Shown in pieces: positions 1-5,338 of a stretch of 5,338 nucleotides of DNA. Source of the stretch: Clostridiaceae bacterium (lineage in GTDB: Bacteria; Bacillota; Clostridia; Oscillospirales; QAMX01). Position numbers and translations under genes: made by a program. Positions within the stretch are counted from its first letter, which is position 1. Each line of letters opens with the position of its first letter. Under the pieces are notes generated by a model. That model worked only from the letters and a program-made list of their open reading frames with translations. It did no database searches and had not been told where the DNA came from. The stretch spans positions 1 through 5,338 of the forward strand of contig JAEDGJ010000155.1 of NCBI GenBank assembly GCA_016297585.1, written 5' to 3'.

Positions 1-1931
1 ATGGGCTCGCCGTTGCGTCGGACGTTGTTCGCCTTCGCGCGGGCGTAATAGGAGGCGGACTCCGCAAGATAGGCGTCGTAGGCATCGGCGAGGATGGGGA
101 TGTTCCGGGAGCCGTAGAGCGAGTAGGTGAGCCCGGACAGATAGCTTTTCAGGAACGCCCACGCCGCGTCCGTGTCGGAGCAGGCGGTCGTGATGCTGAG
201 CGCGTGCCCGAAATCGACCGTATTGCCGGTCTCCGGCATCCCCGGCGTGCGCAGACGGCCGCCGAAGGTGCCGCGCATGTCCATGAACTGTCCCACCGTT
301 ACAAACGGCGCGTACTGGCACAGCGCGCGTCCCTCCTGCAGCAGTGTCAGGCTGTTCGTTCCGTCGTCCGGGATCCGTTCCGGGAAGCGGCGCAGCAGGG
401 ACAGATAATTAAGAAAGCCCGGGCGGGTAAAGTCGCAGCTTCCCGCGTCCCCGTCGATGCAGCCGGAGACGGCGGCGTCCTGCAGCAGATGGCTGCCCGT
501 CTCGGCCGTCATGCGGGCAAGGGGCTGCGTGACCTCGGGATGGCGGTCGAGCGCGTCGAGCATGTCCGCGAAGGTCCAGGTGCCGTCTCCGGCGAGCGCG
601 TCCGTCGAAAAGAGCGTGCGGATGCCGAACCCTCGGGGCAGCGCGTAGAGTCCGCCGTCGGTCTCGAGCATCGGCACGAGGAAGGGCAGGATCTCGACCG
701 TGTCGTCCATCCATTCGTACAGGTCGGCGAGCACCCCCTGGCGGACGTAGGTCTCCGTCCGCGCGCCGTAGAGGTCGAGCAGGTCGGGCGTCTGCCCGGA
801 CGCGAGCGCGAGGTTCAGGCCGGTGATGCCGGAGGAGTCGTCGGCGGAGGCGTATTCGACGATTTCGATGCGGACGTCCGTGGACGCGCGGTTGAAGTCC
901 ACGACCGCCTGCTCGATGGACTGGTCGAGGTGCAGGACGCCGAGCGACAGCGTTTTCCGGGGCGCGCGCGCCGTCTTTTCCGCGCGGCAGAGCAGCACCC
1001 GGCCGCCGTCGATCGCGTAGCAGCCGAATTTCGGCGAGCCGTCCGCGCAGGTGCCCATCGGCTGCACGGCGACGATGCTGCTCTGCGTTAAATCGAGCTC
1101 GGCGAAGCGGAAAAGCGGCGTCAGCTCTCCCGTGTCGAGCCGGATGCCGTACAGCACGCGGTCATAGCCGTAGAGGTCGTACTGTCCGTCGCCGTCCGCG
1201 ATGCCGGAGAAGGTGCAGGAAAGAAGCGGCTCCAGCCTCCCCTGCGCGTCGGGGCGCAGAAGCTCCGTCTTGCCGTCGAAGGAGGAGAGAATGACCATCG
1301 AGCCGTCCGACGCACGCGCAAAGCCGGAAAAACCGGGGCATTTCGCCGAAAAACGGAGGGAGGCGTCCGTGTCGAACGAGTAGACGCTGCCCGCGGAGTA
1401 CAGGTAGTAATTTCCGTCCCCGTCGGCGGCGCCGAACGTGCCCATGCTGTCGAACCAGTCGTCGCGTAGCGCGGCTTCGGCCGTGACACGTCCTTCGGCG
1501 TCCGTGCGGCGCAGGCGGTTATCCGCGTAGGTATGCAGATCGGGATCCCAGCTCTGTTCGACGAACCAGAGCGCGCCCGTCTCGCCCGGCACCGCGGCGA
1601 TGGCGGCGGCGGAACGGTTTTCCTCGAACGCATACGGATGCCGCTCGAAGTAGCCGCCGTCCGCCGCGACGGAGGCGATGAAGAGCACGCTTTTCCCGTC
1701 CTCAAAGCGCGCCGCCGTCTGCCAGAAGCGTCCGTTTCCGGGAGCGGCGAAGCTCGACGGGGAGATCGCGGCGGGCGTCGCGCCGTAGATGGCGGTGTAC
1801 TGCAGCACGGCGCCGTTCTCCGGCGCCGCGGAGGTGGAGGACGCGAGCCCCGCGATCTGGGAGGGATCCTGCGCGGGGGTGCAGGAGACGAGCAGCAGCA
1901 GTGCGGCAAGCAGGCAGAGAAGGCGTTTCAT
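1..1931 (-). CDS. Propeller-like / extracellular solute-binding lipoprotein, 3' end outside window
   Basis: The frame opens at the ATG at 1931 and has no stop down to base 1, giving 643 codons with the C-terminus missing. The start is fixed by an AAAGGAG site six bases upstream and the ATGA overlap with the permease stop. Residues 1-17 are a lipoprotein signal: MKR, a Leu-rich core, then lipobox LVSC with Cys17 as the lipidated residue, so the protein should be anchored on the outer face of the membrane. Residues about 40-320 are beta-rich, with Asp/Gly turns (DGDG at 170-173 and 246-249) and short strand-like repeats, suggesting a beta-propeller. Residues about 326-643 look like an extracellular solute-binding protein: TLSLGVLHLD opening strand, VVDFN (343-347), TPDLLDL (381-387), GGLYALPRGF (426-435) and NIPIL (610-614). 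I recall this two-part architecture in uncharacterised 'extracellular solute-binding' proteins of gut Clostridia. The ligand is unknown. Perhaps 50-150 residues are missing, judging from where NIPIL usually falls in solute-binding proteins. Confidence 0.92.
   Translation of the reverse strand, partial: MKRLLCLLAALLLLVSCTPAQDPSQIAGLASSTSAAPENGAVLQYTAIYGATPAAISPSSFAAPGNGRFWQTAARFEDGKSVLFIASVAADGGYFERHPYAFEENRSAAAIAAVPGETGALWFVEQSWDPDLHTYADNRLRRTDAEGRVTAEAALRDDWFDSMGTFGAADGDGNYYLYSAGSVYSFDTDASLRFSAKCPGFSGFARASDGSMVILSSFDGKTELLRPDAQGRLEPLLSCTFSGIADGDGQYDLYGYDRVLYGIRLDTGELTPLFRFAELDLTQSSIVAVQPMGTCADGSPKFGCYAIDGGRVLLCRAEKTARAPRKTLSLGVLHLDQSIEQAVVDFNRASTDVRIEIVEYASADDSSGITGLNLALASGQTPDLLDLYGARTETYVRQGVLADLYEWMDDTVEILPFLVPMLETDGGLYALPRGFGIRTLFSTDALAGDGTWTFADMLDALDRHPEVTQPLARMTAETGSHLLQDAAVSGCIDGDAGSCDFTRPGFLNYLSLLRRFPERIPDDGTNSLTLLQEGRALCQYAPFVTVGQFMDMRGTFGGRLRTPGMPETGNTVDFGHALSITTACSDTDAAWAFLKSYLSGLTYSLYGSRNIPILADAYDAYLAESASYYARAKANNVRRNGEP
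1928..1931 (-). other. ATGA stop/start overlap, permease to lipoprotein
   Basis: The four bases ATGA contain the lipoprotein ATG (1931-1929) and the permease TGA (1930-1928). Unlike the upstream overlap, this one has a strong ribosome binding site in front of it. Confidence 0.88.
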
Positions 1932-4327
1932 TGGGTACTCCTTTCCCGGTACAGCAGCGCGATCCCGCCGCCGAGTGAGGCGAGAACGCCCGCCATGTAC
2001 GCGATGCTCCTTGCGCCGAGAACGGCGGCGGACTGATACGGCGTGAAGGCGGCGACGGGCGAGAACGCCGTCAGGACGTCGACCCCGGCGGCGGACAGCA
2101 GGAACGGCAGGCCCCAGAGCGCCGCCGAGAACAGCAGCCCGAGACTTGCCCGGCGCAGCCTCCGCGACAGCCACAGCGTCCAGACGGAGACCGCCGACAC
2201 GGTAAAGAGCTGCCAGAGCGAGGCAAGCGCGATGAGCGCGCCGACGGTCAGCGCGGCGCCGGACTGCCGGAACGCCTCGGTATTGCGGATGTCGCTTATA
2301 AACGACAGGCGGTATTTGGCAAACAGCGTCACAAAGGGCGCGGCGTACAGCAGGACCCAGATCATAACGGCCGCCGTCAGCGCGGAGAGCAGCTTTGCCG
2401 ATACGAGCGGCGCGCGGCCGTTCGCCGTCGAGCCGAGCAGCGGGAAAAGCCCCCGTTCGCCGTCGAGCGGGAAGATCCGCGCGCAGGCGAGGATGCACAG
2501 CAGCACGCAGAGAAGCCCCCGCAGCAGATCGCGCGTCTCGTTGTCGAACCAGTAATCCGCCGAAACGTTGTCGACGATCGCGGGCGGGACGCCCTTCGGC
2601 AGGCTCATGACCTCCGTATACTGCTGGTAGAAGGTCTGGAAGCCTTTCGAGCGCTTTTCGGTATAGGCGGACAGCTCGAGCCGGGCGCTGCGGTAGGCGT
2701 CGTCGTCCAGCTCGCCGCGCAGATGGGACTCGGAGAGCGCGTCGAGCCGCGACGGGATGGAGGCCAGATACGCGGCCTCCGACTCGATCTCGTCGATCTT
2801 TTCCGGCGTCAGCGGTCCCGACCAGTAGTTTGCGTACAGCTTATACGCCGCTTCCTCGACCGTCGCAAATTTCAGCGGCGCGGTGTCCCAGACAAGCGCC
2901 GTGACGAGCAGCGCGGCGGCGGGATAGACCCACGCCCTGCCCGTCAGGAAGCATTTGCGCAGCTCGTGGCGGGCAAGCCCGACGGAGCCTGCGAGGGGAC
3001 GGGCCCGGCGGCGGGCTGCCAGACGTGCGCCGAGCCGTCCGAACAGCCGCGCGGCGAAATCGAAGCTTTTGCCGTGCGCCCAGAAATACGCGCTGACGGC
3101 AAGGCAGAGCGGAAAGACGAGCAGACCCGCGGCAGAACACAGCAGGACGCGGTTTAAGGGGATCGAGAAGAAATTGATGTTGATGTAGAGCCGGAACAGC
3201 CCGTAAACGTCCCAGAAGGAGAAGATGTTGACGTATTTTAAGAGATTCAGCCACGACGCGGAGTGGATGAAGCGGAAGCAGACGAAGCTTGCCGCGGCAA
3301 AGAGCGCCATCGCCGTGAACGCGGACTTTCCGCCGCCGCAGACGGCGAAAAAGAGCGCCGCGAGCGCCGCCGTCAGCACCGACGCGCCGAGCTTTGCAAG
3401 CCAGAACAGCAGAAGATAGCCCCCGACGCTGACCGGAAGGGTGCAGTCGCGGAAGGAGGGGCAGGACTGGATGGGGCGGGAGAGGTCGCCGTAGCCGTAC
3501 AGCATGCCGCCTGCCGCGAGCAGTCCCGCGTAGAGCAGCGCCGAGAAGGCCGCCGTCAGCGTGACGAGGGCGGCAAGCTTCGCGGCGGCCGTTCTGCCGC
3601 GTCCGCGCACCGTCGTGCGCACGAGACGGGCAAGTCCCGTGTCGTATTCGTGCAGGAAGAGCACGATGCACAGAAGGAAGACCGCAGCCGGGACGAGCAG
3701 ATCGCCGATGCGGAACGAGGAGACGGCAGCGATGCCGCGCTCCGAGCCGGGCGAGAGGACAAGCGAGGCAAACGGCGCGAAGTCCTTCGGCGTTTTCTGG
3801 ATGTTGTTGTTCGAAAAGCTCCCTTTTTTGGAGAAAATCGACGCGTGCAGCATCGTATCCGCGCGCTCCTGCATCCCTTCGATGAACGAGCGGTAGGTCG
3901 TGATGTGCGCGTATTCCTCCCGGACGGTGTTCAGGGCAAAGGAAAGCTCCCGCCGCGCGTCCGGGTCGTTTTTCAGCGGCGAATCGGCGTAGCGCTCCAG
4001 CAGATCGCCGTATTCCGCGAAAAGCTCGTCGTAAAGCGTGACGTAGAAGTCGTTTTCCTCCGCCAGCTCCGCGTAGAGCTGGAGCCGCCAGAGCGCGTTG
4101 AGCTCATCCGCGCGCGCGGCAAGCTCGGCGTAGGCTTCCTCGGGGTCGCGGCTGGCGTATTCGGCCTCCACCGCGGCGATCGTGCCGCGATGCGAGAGGT
4201 AATAGGAGTCGGTGCGGTACGACTGCACCGCGAACAGCGCAAGACAGGCGCAGAACATCGCTGCCGCGGCGAGCCGGACCGTGCGGCGCGACAGCGCCTT
4301 ATACAGCTCGTACGCGTACAGTCTCAT
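1928..4327 (-). CDS. ABC-2 type transporter permease, two fused half-permeases
   Basis: This is a 799-residue polytopic membrane protein, about twice or more the length of a simple ABC-2 permease. By eye, hydrophobic segments lie near 16-34, 207-226, 250-272, 300-328, 335-352 and 393-415, then 466-480, 600-618, 645-668, 690-720, 727-746 and 770-793, a 6+6 pattern. Each half has the same order: a short cytoplasmic start (ELYKALSRR at 7-15; ELRKCFLTGR at 455-464), one membrane helix, a long charged helical loop outside the membrane (about 37-205 and 481-599), then a cluster of helices. After the second helix of each half comes a related cytoplasmic segment, EYDTGLARLVRTT (227-239) and LDGERGLFPLLGST (621-634), followed by a basic stretch and an AAK/SAK helix. 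The polypeptide probably supplies the whole membrane part and works with two copies of the upstream ATPase. Its ATG overlaps the ATPase stop. No strong ribosome binding site precedes it, so translation is probably coupled. Substrate unknown. Confidence 0.94.
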   Translation of the reverse strand: MRLYAYELYKALSRRTVRLAAAAMFCACLALFAVQSYRTDSYYLSHRGTIAAVEAEYASRDPEEAYAELAARADELNALWRLQLYAELAEENDFYVTLYDELFAEYGDLLERYADSPLKNDPDARRELSFALNTVREEYAHITTYRSFIEGMQERADTMLHASIFSKKGSFSNNNIQKTPKDFAPFASLVLSPGSERGIAAVSSFRIGDLLVPAAVFLLCIVLFLHEYDTGLARLVRTTVRGRGRTAAAKLAALVTLTAAFSALLYAGLLAAGGMLYGYGDLSRPIQSCPSFRDCTLPVSVGGYLLLFWLAKLGASVLTAALAALFFAVCGGGKSAFTAMALFAAASFVCFRFIHSASWLNLLKYVNIFSFWDVYGLFRLYININFFSIPLNRVLLCSAAGLLVFPLCLAVSAYFWAHGKSFDFAARLFGRLGARLAARRRARPLAGSVGLARHELRKCFLTGRAWVYPAAALLVTALVWDTAPLKFATVEEAAYKLYANYWSGPLTPEKIDEIESEAAYLASIPSRLDALSESHLRGELDDDAYRSARLELSAYTEKRSKGFQTFYQQYTEVMSLPKGVPPAIVDNVSADYWFDNETRDLLRGLLCVLLCILACARIFPLDGERGLFPLLGSTANGRAPLVSAKLLSALTAAVMIWVLLYAAPFVTLFAKYRLSFISDIRNTEAFRQSGAALTVGALIALASLWQLFTVSAVSVWTLWLSRRLRRASLGLLFSAALWGLPFLLSAAGVDVLTAFSPVAAFTPYQSAAVLGARSIAYMAGVLASLGGGIALLYRERSTQ
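1938..1944 (-). promoter_or_regulatory. Ribosome binding site of the lipoprotein gene, inside the permease gene
   Basis: AAAGGAG on the minus strand lies six bases before the ATG at 1931. It is encoded by the last codons of the permease (the Glu-Arg-Ser near its C-terminus). The lipoprotein can therefore start independently as well as by coupling, which decides its start codon. Confidence 0.85.
4324..4327 (-). other. ATGA stop/start overlap, ATPase to permease
   Basis: The four bases ATGA contain the permease ATG (4327-4325) and the ATPase TGA (4326-4324). The preceding bases are GGGGGCGGTGACGCGGC, with no AGGAGG-like core. Permease synthesis therefore probably depends on ribosomes finishing the ATPase. 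Confidence 0.85.
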
Positions 4328-5205
4328 GCCGCGTCACCGCCCCCGAAATGGTACAGATACACGTCCTCGAGCGTGGGGCGCACGGGACGCGCCCCTTCCG
4401 GCGCCGGCGAGCCGGGCGGCAGGACGATGCGCGCCTCGACGCGGTTTTCCCCGGATACGGCGAGGTTCGATACGAGGAAGCCCGACATCCCGTGCACCTC
4501 GTCCGCCGCGAGATCGAGCGTGACGACGTGGCCGTCGATCTCGTCGAGCAGCGTATGTGCGGGGGACGCGGCGAGCACATGCCCTTTTTTGAGCAGGACG
4601 ACGGTGCCCGCGATGCACTCGACGTCCGAGACGACGTGCGTCGCGAGCAGCACGATCTTGTCGTGCGCGATCTCGCTTAAAAAGTTGCGGATGCGGATGC
4701 GTTCGCGCGGGTCGAGTCCGGCGGTCGGCTCGTCGAGGATGAGGATCTTCGGGTCGTCGAGCAGCGCCTGCGCGATGAGGATGCGCTGCTTCATGCCGCC
4801 GGAGAACGCGCCGAGCCGTTTGTGGGCGTCGTCACGGAGGTTGACGAGCCGCAGCAGCGCATCGATCTGGCGCGCGGCGTCGGCTTTTTTCATCCCCTTG
4901 AGCGCGGCCATATACCAGAGAAAGCGGTTGGCGGTGAAGTCGTCGTACAGCCCCTGATGCTGGGGGCTGTAGCCGATGAGCCTGCGGTACCCGGCGCCGA
5001 GCCTGCGGATATCCGTGCCGTTCCACAGGACGCTCCCGCCGGTCGGCGCGAAGGTGTCCGTGATGAGGTTCATCATCGTGCTTTTCCCCGAGCCGTTGGG
5101 GCCGAGGATGCCGTAGACCCCGGGGGACAGCGTCAGGTTCACGTCGTCGAGCGCGGGAGAGGCGGCGCGCGGGTAAACGTGCGTCAGATGGGACAGAGTC
5201 AGCAT
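4324..5205 (-). CDS. ABC transporter ATP-binding protein (ABC-2 exporter class)
   Basis: This is a complete 293-residue cytoplasmic nucleotide-binding protein that hydrolyses ATP to drive the permease encoded next. All motifs are intact: Walker A GPNGSGKST (35-43), Q-loop glutamine in YSPQ (Gln82), signature FSGGMKQR (134-141, Phe in place of the common Leu), Walker B ILILDEP (154-160, catalytic Glu159), D-loop AGLD (162-165) and the switch His190 in LATH. The stretch DPRERIRIRNFLSEIA after the D-loop and the tail TLEDVYLYHF (278-287) are typical of ATPases paired with ABC-2 permeases of the BcrA/DrrA/Nat type. Residues about 220-293 form an accessory C-terminal domain after the core fold. 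The ATG at 5205 is supported by AAAGGAGG ten bases upstream and by conserved sequence starting at residue 2. The stop overlaps the permease start by four bases. The sequence does not tell which compound is moved; antibiotic-resistance type labels would be guesses. Confidence 0.97.
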   Translation of the reverse strand: MLTLSHLTHVYPRAASPALDDVNLTLSPGVYGILGPNGSGKSTMMNLITDTFAPTGGSVLWNGTDIRRLGAGYRRLIGYSPQHQGLYDDFTANRFLWYMAALKGMKKADAARQIDALLRLVNLRDDAHKRLGAFSGGMKQRILIAQALLDDPKILILDEPTAGLDPRERIRIRNFLSEIAHDKIVLLATHVVSDVECIAGTVVLLKKGHVLAASPAHTLLDEIDGHVVTLDLAADEVHGMSGFLVSNLAVSGENRVEARIVLPPGSPAPEGARPVRPTLEDVYLYHFGGGDAA

Positions 5206-5281
5206 GAGCGCGGTTCCTCCTTTCGAAAAAAGCGGTGTATGGGCAGCTTCACGCGGCGGGTGTGGAATGCCTGCGGACGGC
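5206..5281 (-). other. Intergenic gap before the ABC operon
   Basis: The 76 bases between the upstream stop and the ATPase ATG contain the ATPase ribosome binding site and a short T-rich run (TTTTTT at about 5223-5230 read on the minus strand). I see no stem-loop followed by a T tract that would work as a terminator and no pair of convincing -35/-10 boxes. The ABC genes may therefore be read through from the upstream gene, or their promoter may be weak or lie further upstream. Confidence 0.55.
5216..5223 (-). promoter_or_regulatory. Ribosome binding site of the ATPase gene
   Basis: AAAGGAGG read on the minus strand is a near-perfect match to the anti-Shine-Dalgarno complement. It sits ten bases before the ATG at 5205, slightly long but workable. 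It overlaps the palindrome TTTCGAAA, which could weakly shield it. Confidence 0.85.
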
Positions 5282-5338
5282 TCAGCGCAGCGGTACGCCG
5301 CACAGGAACTCCGGGGTGATGGCGCCGGAGCCGATCTC
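5282..5338 (-). CDS. C-terminal end of an unidentified upstream gene (5' part outside window)
   Basis: Reading in from the window edge, one minus-strand frame gives 18 residues, EIGSGAITPEFLCGVPLR, and ends at a TGA at 5284-5282. Its codons have the same GC-rich third positions as the downstream genes, and the stop falls 76 bases before the ATPase start, a normal intra-operon or gene-to-gene distance. This fits the tail of a real gene on the same strand. The fragment is too short to name a family, and a chance open frame of this length is quite possible. Confidence 0.5.
   Translation of the reverse strand, partial: EIGSGAITPEFLCGVPLR

Noticed and set aside
204..1091. A 295-codon open frame on the plus strand.
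   Set aside because: Antisense to the solute-binding half of the lipoprotein, Arg/Val/Gly-rich, no recognisable motif and no convincing ribosome binding site.
1121..1909. A 262-codon minus-strand frame overlapping the lipoprotein gene in another phase.
   Set aside because: The product is a Pro/Arg/Ser-rich string typical of an off-frame read of GC-rich DNA. The competing frame has a lipoprotein signal, a ribosome binding site and solute-binding motifs.
2841..3671. A 276-codon minus-strand frame inside the permease gene.
   Set aside because: Arg/Ala/His-rich shadow frame; the permease frame has clear membrane helices and related halves.
3263..4957. A 564-codon open frame on the plus strand.
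   Set aside because: It runs antisense to the permease and ATPase, both certain genes. Its product is dominated by Arg, Glu, Gly and Ala in low-complexity runs, and no domain is recognisable; high GC content removes stop codons in antisense frames.
5265..5290. Possible stem-loop CTGCG...CGCAG around the upstream stop codon as a terminator.
   Set aside because: Only about five base pairs with a ten-base loop and no T tract immediately after it; not a convincing terminator.
4822..5319. A 165-codon plus-strand frame reaching past the ATPase start into the intergenic gap.
   Set aside because: Mostly antisense to the Walker A region of the ATPase, with no recognisable features; no promoter or ribosome binding site seen.
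1..5338. Search for CRISPR repeats, tRNA/rRNA genes, insertion-sequence ends and attachment sites.
   Set aside because: The window is almost entirely filled by overlapping genes; I saw no spaced direct repeats, terminal inverted repeats or structured RNA signatures.

Overview
The window is a GC-rich bacterial segment, roughly 60-65% G+C by eye. All four supported genes lie on the minus strand and read from high to low coordinates. Strong AAAGGAG-type Shine-Dalgarno sites, a Gram-positive style lipoprotein signal and the style of the fused ABC-2 permease suggest a high-GC Clostridia (Firmicutes) genome, perhaps a gut Oscillospiraceae-like organism. That assignment is inference; no phylogenetic marker is present.

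Layout in transcription order: (1) 5338-5282, the last 18 codons of an unidentified gene that enters from outside the window; (2) 5281-5206, a 76-bp gap with a strong ribosome binding site and no visible terminator; (3) 5205-4324, a complete 293-residue ABC transporter ATPase; (4) 4327-1928, a complete 799-residue ABC-2 type permease made of two fused half-permeases of about six membrane segments each; (5) 1931-1, a lipoprotein still open at the window edge (643 codons visible), with a beta-propeller-like N-terminal half and an extracellular solute-binding-protein C-terminal half. Genes 3/4 and 4/5 overlap by the four bases ATGA, so the three form a tightly coupled operon.

The ATPase and double permease should form an ABC-2 membrane transporter, a class usually linked to export. 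The third gene encodes a surface-anchored protein whose C-terminal half looks like an importer receptor. No MalF/MalG-type importer permease is visible. The pairing of an exporter-class transporter with a two-domain receptor lipoprotein is the most interesting point of the window. Substrate and direction of transport cannot be read from the sequence. The plus strand carries several long open frames, but they are antisense shadows of these GC-rich genes.
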